From JAJISK01 sp046759185 (lineage in GTDB: Archaea; Thermoplasmatota; Thermoplasmata; RBG-16-68-12; JAJISG01), in contig JBHIBO010000022.1 of the NCBI GenBank assembly GCA_046759185.1, positions 1 to 23,955 on the forward strand: a stretch of 23,955 nucleotides of DNA. The letters run 5' to 3'. This document shows positions 20,815-23,955 of this stretch, in pieces. The translations under genes were made by a program, and so were the position numbers. The notes under the pieces were generated by a model, which did no database searches, was not told the DNA's origin, and saw nothing but the letters and a program-made list of their open reading frames with translations. Every line of letters begins with the position of its first letter. The stretch's first letter is position 1.

Positions 20815-20835
20815 ATATATGGTATACAAGTATAC
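20815..20835 (+). promoter_or_regulatory. TATA box and palindromic operator of the toxin-antitoxin operon
   Basis: CATATATGG (from 20815) is a TATA box about 25 nt before the antitoxin GTG. It runs into two GTATAC hexamers separated by AA (20822-20827 and 20830-20835), forming one perfect 14-bp inverted repeat. This is a likely binding site for the antitoxin, giving the usual autorepression. Confidence 0.6.
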
Positions 20836-20843
20836 AAACGTGC

Positions 20844-21125
20844 GTGTCTACAACCGTCAGAATCCGCAAGAGGGCGAGCCGCAAACTGGATCGCCTGGCC
20901 GCTCGAATCCTCCTGCGAACGGGGCGGAAGATTCCCAAGCAGGAGCTGCTGGACCTCATTCTCGAGGCGGGTCTGGACGAGGAGTCGCTTCTGGCGGGAC
21001 TCCTCGAAGTCCGCCTCCCCCTGGACGACACCGCCTGGGATCGGGTGCAGCGCAAGTCGACAGATTGGGGCGTGGTGACGAGGGAGGAAGAAATCGACCG
21101 GCTGCTCTACGGGGTCTCGGAGTGA
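20844..21125 (+). CDS. Antitoxin of a PIN-domain toxin-antitoxin pair (VapB-like)
   Basis: A 93-residue protein, basic at the N-terminus (TTVRIRKRASRKLDRLAAR). A predicted strand and two helices (VRIRK, SRKLDRLAARILLRTG, KQELLDLILEAGL) resemble a ribbon-helix-helix dimer. The acidic, flexible C-terminal part ends in TDWGVVTREEEIDRLLYG, the toxin-wrapping type of tail seen in archaeal VapB-like antitoxins. It starts with GTG at 20844, leaderless behind a TATA box and GTATAC palindrome. It overlaps the toxin gene by GTGA. The pairing gives more support than the sequence alone. Confidence 0.8.
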   Translation: MSTTVRIRKRASRKLDRLAARILLRTGRKIPKQELLDLILEAGLDEESLLAGLLEVRLPLDDTAWDRVQRKSTDWGVVTREEEIDRLLYGVSE

Positions 21126-21541
21126 CCGTCTTCTTGGACACGGGCGTCCTCGTGGCCTATAGCAACCAGCGGGACCAGCGCCACGATCGAGCCTCAGCGC
21201 TTCTCGACGAGATACGGACCGGCGAGTATGGCGTTCCCTTCACCTCTGACTACATCTTCGACGAGGCGGTCACCCTTGCCCTGATGCGTACAGGCCGCGA
21301 CGATGTTGTGCTCGGTGTGGGGGACCTCATTCTGCCCTCCTCGCGGGAGGAACGTTTTCTGGAGTTGATTCATACTTCCGAGGAGGACTTCGTCGAGGCC
21401 TGGTCAGCGATGCGCCGCCACGTAAGCGCCGGACTCAGTTTCACCGATTGGGTGACCGTCCAACACGTGCGTCGTCGAGAAATCGATCGCGTCGCGAGCT
21501 TCGATCGACGGCTCGACGCCTGGGTTCCGAGGATCGAGTAA
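21122..21541 (+). CDS. PIN-domain ribonuclease toxin (VapC-like)
   Basis: A 139-residue PIN-domain protein; the family cleaves RNA with Mg2+. The four acidic positions are present: Asp6 in VFLDTGVLVAY, Asp43/Glu48 in SDYIFDEAVTLAL, Asp109 in LSFTDWVTVQHVRR and Asp128 in RVASFDRRLDAW. Start is GTG at 21122, overlapping the antitoxin stop, which makes FLDTG fall at the expected N-terminal position; an upstream extension of the frame is a shadow of the antitoxin. The pair lies between two tRNA-like repeats. VapC toxins commonly target tRNA or rRNA. Confidence 0.9.
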   Translation: MTVFLDTGVLVAYSNQRDQRHDRASALLDEIRTGEYGVPFTSDYIFDEAVTLALMRTGRDDVVLGVGDLILPSSREERFLELIHTSEEDFVEAWSAMRRHVSAGLSFTDWVTVQHVRRREIDRVASFDRRLDAWVPRIE

Positions 21542-21624
21542 TCCCGGTATGGGCCGTAAGCCCCTTCCATTCCCGCGCTCCTTGAGTTAGGTCTGACAGG
21601 CTAACAGCTGCTCTGAAGGTTGAA

Positions 21625-21710
21625 GAACTCTCAACATCTATATCACCGGATCTCGGTACCGACCACAGGGCCCGTAGGGTAGCTTGGTAGCCCGTCTCTC
21701 ACAGATAGAG
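21625..21710 (+). repeat. Repeat copy B: tRNA-type promoter plus tRNA-like 5' two-thirds
   Basis: Second copy of the repeat at 20695-20757. GAACTCTCAACATCTATAT is followed by 24 bases and GGGCCCGTAGGGTAGCTT from 21668. Here the tRNA-like part goes further: D-arm GGGT/GCCC closes properly around AGCTTGGTA. A five-pair anticodon-like stem TCTCT/AGAGG then follows with a seven-base loop CACAGAT (to 21710). The loop lacks the universal U33, and no T-arm or 3' acceptor strand follows. It is thus a truncated tRNA gene or a tRNA-like RNA. The D-arm style resembles archaeal tRNA-Pro or tRNA-Trp, which I cannot settle. Confidence 0.65.
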
Positions 21711-21760
21711 GTTTGCGAAAGTTGCTTCTGGGTGTAGTCTATTTTGCTTCTGAGTCATAT

Positions 21761-21789
21761 CGTCGGGCTGGAATCCACATCGCCCGACG
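21761..21789. repeat. GC-rich hairpin
   Basis: Perfect eight-base arms CGTCGGGC and GCCCGACG enclose 13 bases that contain a second small palindrome, TGGA-A-TCCA. It lies after repeat B, with nothing coding around it, and could be the 3' end of an RNA from the repeat B promoter or the end of the convergent propeller-gene transcript. The rest of the non-coding stretch 21542-21924 shows no gene. Confidence 0.5.
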
Positions 21790-21924
21790 ACCCATCAGCC
21801 CCTTTACATGCATCAGGTCGCGTTTCTTGGTTTGACTGCAATTGCCCTCGACCACCGCGGATTCGTGACGAGTCCTTATCGAACGCGGGTTTACGAGGCC
21901 CATGCCTTATCGTTGCGAGCGAAA

Positions 21925-23340
21925 TCAGCCCTTCCGGTTCCGATCCTCCAGCGGAGGAGGCCCCTTACGTCCAATGCGCCATCTCCAGTAGACCAAAGTC
22001 GCGACCGCAATGGAGAAGGCCACGAGGACTCCAATGATCACCGTGAACAAGACATCAAGAGAGGGTGAACCCGATCCTACCCCTAGGATCCAATTCCCTC
22101 CTGCAAAGATGACACGCACTTGGTTCGAGGGTAAGCCGTATAGGGCTGCCGACCTGACATCCGGGTCGGAGAACTCCAGCTCCCACAACACGTCACCAAT
22201 CGAGCCGTTAAAGGCTGTGGCCCCGGAATTTCTGATAGCGAGCACGTCTGAACGGCCATCACCCTCAAGATCCACCCCCAGGATCCCAAGAGCCCCATCG
22301 CTGACAGTCCAGATCGCATTGCCTGTTCCCCCTTCCAAGACCTGAATCCCACTCTCCTCATGGGATACAGCCACATCGCGACAGGACGTCGACTGCAATG
22401 GGACGGCCGCGACGCTCTGGATCTCCCCCGAGGGGTAGGTCCTCGACCACACCAGGGCGCCGAAGCGATCGTAGAGCGATAGGTTCGCCGGCAGTGCCAA
22501 CCAGGGGTCCCGATCTAGAGGCACGAGTATCTCCTGATAACCGTCACATGTGAAGTCGGCGATGATCGGAGCCTGCAGCACCTGGCGAATCAGGTCCCGT
22601 GCCCACGGGGTCTCTCCATCTTCTCTGATCACAGTCAAACGCCCACTAGTATCCAAGGACGCGATCTCCAAAAGACCGTCTCGATCGAGGTCGCCCAGTC
22701 TGGGGGGCGTGACGGGTACCGTACTATTCGATAGGAAGTCCAGGCGACCGGATGCCAGGTCGACGAGTGCGAGCCCTTTGGAGAGAGTGTCCAAATCAGA
22801 CACGTACCCGAAGACCAACTTCGCAGACCCCTGAAGGGAGGTGGCGAAAGTGGGAGACCCGAGAAAGATGCCTTGAACTTCCCATTCCGCGCGACGACCG
22901 TCAAGGAGGGTGAGGGAGGCCGACTCATCCGCACGCGTCAGGACGACCACGCGGAGGTCGCCGTCTTGGTCCCTTCCCACGACGCCAATCCACCAAACAG
23001 CATCGCCCAAGCTAATTCTGTCGATCTCCTCCCCAGTGTTGACGTCGAGGAAAAGGATGGTTCCGTCTCTTGTCCCTGTGACGAGCTGCCCAAAGGCGGT
23101 CACGATGGGAGCGGTGATCTCAGCAACGGTCGTGTACCGCCAAAGCACCGAGGGATCACGAAGAATTCCCCGCCCCTCCCTGGCATTGGTACCGGAGGGG
23201 TCATGGTAGGGGACGGGCCATCCAGAGACCTGGCTGGCAGACGCGTTCCAGGTCGCCACCAGGAGAATCAGGCTCAGCACGATTCCCCACACGCGAATGA
23301 GGACGCTAAACGACCCAGCTTTAGACTTCCGCGGAATCAT
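21925..23340 (-). CDS. Secreted, membrane-anchored beta-propeller protein (PQQ/FG-GAP-like repeats)
   Basis: A 471-residue cell-surface protein. Residues 1-36 form a signal sequence: basic PRKSK, then a hydrophobic stretch IVLSLILLVATW, then small residues (ASAS). The body repeats short blades with calcium-binding-like loops: GRDQDGDLRVVVL, GDLDRDGLLEIASL, ADFTCDGYQEILVP, VDLEGDGRSDVLAI. These mark FG-GAP/VCBS-type or PQQ-like propellers. Residues about 428-452 form a C-terminal membrane helix, ending in a basic/proline tail (RWRIGRKGPPPLEDRNRKG) that would lie inside. It is therefore probably anchored with the propeller outside, for binding surfaces or ligands. No catalytic residues are evident. 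ATG 23340 gives a proper signal peptide. Confidence 0.85.
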   Translation of the reverse strand: MIPRKSKAGSFSVLIRVWGIVLSLILLVATWNASASQVSGWPVPYHDPSGTNAREGRGILRDPSVLWRYTTVAEITAPIVTAFGQLVTGTRDGTILFLDVNTGEEIDRISLGDAVWWIGVVGRDQDGDLRVVVLTRADESASLTLLDGRRAEWEVQGIFLGSPTFATSLQGSAKLVFGYVSDLDTLSKGLALVDLASGRLDFLSNSTVPVTPPRLGDLDRDGLLEIASLDTSGRLTVIREDGETPWARDLIRQVLQAPIIADFTCDGYQEILVPLDRDPWLALPANLSLYDRFGALVWSRTYPSGEIQSVAAVPLQSTSCRDVAVSHEESGIQVLEGGTGNAIWTVSDGALGILGVDLEGDGRSDVLAIRNSGATAFNGSIGDVLWELEFSDPDVRSAALYGLPSNQVRVIFAGGNWILGVGSGSPSLDVLFTVIIGVLVAFSIAVATLVYWRWRIGRKGPPPLEDRNRKG

Positions 23341-23465
23341 CGGTCCGGTCTCAGATGGGGCAAGGAGGTGCCTGGCAACAAGCTAAGACACAGGTCTGGT
23401 AAAGATATGTGCAAGACTGACAATTCCAAGGTTGCTCCCAACACTCCACTTGGCACTGCACGTAC

Positions 23466-23486
23466 TTGACATAGCAACAGTCAAGA
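23466..23486. repeat. Short inverted repeat between the two exported-protein genes
   Basis: CTTGAC, nine bases ATAGCAACA, GTCAAG: perfect six-base arms. It lies just past the 3' end of the last gene (minus strand) and upstream of the propeller gene. It could be a weak terminator or operator; nothing else is visible in 23341-23512. Confidence 0.3.
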
Positions 23487-23512
23487 CACCAGACATAGCT
23501 TGGAGGATCCCA

Positions 23513-23955
23513 CTAGCATTCCTCCCAACCCACGGAGGTCTGGACCGCGTCCTCTATGACATGGTTCTTTGCATCCACGATCGCTATAAGTGTATAGCTA
23601 AGGTTGAGACCTTCAATCTCCACGACAGGAATGAACACATTGGCCATGCCCGCGGACACGTTTATGACAACAACTGAGCGCGACTCTAGGACTTCATGGC
23701 CAGTTGCTTCGGATACCCTCCTAAGTTCCCGTAATGCAGACGACGTCCACGCAGTATCGAAGATTATCCTCGTGGATTCATGTGAATGAATCGCATCGCT
23801 CCCTGCAGCTAGCACTAAGTTCTCACGTTCTACGTAAACACTTAGAGGTACGCCAGAAGCGCTACATCTTGGAGCGTCCTCCTCAGAAGCTAGTTCGTCC
23901 GCCTTAGCAGTACCGAGGATCGGACTGGCCATCACAAGAAGCATGACAAGTATCA
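23513..23955 (-). CDS. Exported protein of unknown function (start outside window)
   Basis: An open frame of 147 codons running off the window. The first in-frame ATG in view is at 23944, but the hydrophobic stretch continues upstream to the edge (ILV before MLLVMASPILGTAKADE). The real start with its basic n-region therefore probably lies beyond 23955. After the predicted signal-peptide cleavage around AKA/DE come about 125 residues with mixed strands (SVVVINV, NVFIPVVEIEG, YTLIAIVDAKN) and two cysteines, Cys27 and the C-terminal Cys143 counted from the ATG at 23944. No family recognised. Base composition is more AT-rich and codon use less biased than in the housekeeping genes. It lies on the same strand as the propeller gene, 172 bp upstream of it. 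Confidence 0.55.
   Translation of the reverse strand, partial: ILVMLLVMASPILGTAKADELASEEDAPRCSASGVPLSVYVERENLVLAAGSDAIHSHESTRIIFDTAWTSSALRELRRVSEATGHEVLESRSVVVINVSAGMANVFIPVVEIEGLNLSYTLIAIVDAKNHVIEDAVQTSVGWEEC

Noticed and set aside
20695..21690. CRISPR array or IS element explanation for the two repeats
   Set aside because: Only two copies about 930 bp apart with imperfect identity, no spacer regularity, no terminal inverted repeats and no transposase or integrase gene between them.
21808..22068. Plus-strand frames at 21744-22037 and 21808-22068
   Set aside because: They run into the 3' end of the propeller gene in antisense, lack a promoter or ribosome-binding site, and show no protein-like pattern.

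Overview
This window is archaeal. It encodes archaeal/eukaryotic-type ribosomal proteins L18e, L13 and S9, RNA polymerase subunit N, archaeal-type leucyl-, phenylalanyl- (alpha) and tryptophanyl-tRNA synthetases, and the methanopterin-pathway GTP cyclohydrolase MptA. Many genes have a TATA-like box about 25-30 nt before the start codon, which implies leaderless mRNAs. GC content is high and translation is often coupled through ATGA/GTGA overlaps. A high-GC member of Thermoplasmatota (or a related euryarchaeal lineage) is the best guess. This is inferred from gene content and style, not proven.

Layout: (1) 1-2889 LeuRS on the minus strand. (2) 2890-4942 a ribbon-helix-helix (RHH) regulator whose promoter is bracketed by two copies of a perfect palindrome, followed by a short, divergent FtsZ-family GTPase, then a stretch holding a possible membrane-protein remnant on the minus strand. 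(3) 4942-8471 housekeeping and metabolic genes: YjbQ family, MATE exporter, MptA, HIT hydrolase, and a 45-codon zinc-binding microprotein. (4) 8478-10541 a TPR protein and PheS on the minus strand. (5) 10749-14684 four consecutive plus-strand genes of the KaiC/RecA superfamily. One is fused to a Ras-like GTPase domain and one to TPRs, and they sit behind a promoter with two perfect inverted repeats. (6) 14647-17807 minus-strand TrpRS, a 41-residue zinc ribbon, 6-phospho-3-hexuloisomerase and an endonuclease IV-like TIM barrel. (7) 17954-19775 an IscA-type Fe-S carrier and the rpl18e-rpl13-rps9-rpoN operon. (8) 19851-21790 an accessory patch: an alpha/beta hydrolase, then an antitoxin/PIN-toxin pair lying between two copies of a tRNA promoter plus tRNA 5' half. 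(9) 21925-23955 two exported proteins, one a membrane-anchored beta-propeller and one cut by the window edge.

The strongest candidate for an undescribed system is the KaiC-family quartet. Two members keep recognisable ATPase motifs. The other two have lost key nucleotide-binding residues, and the GTPase domain of one also lacks its P-loop lysine. This suggests a signalling or scaffold complex mixing active and dead P-loop modules. The duplicated tRNA 5' halves around the toxin-antitoxin pair and the RHH/FtsZ-like locus come next.
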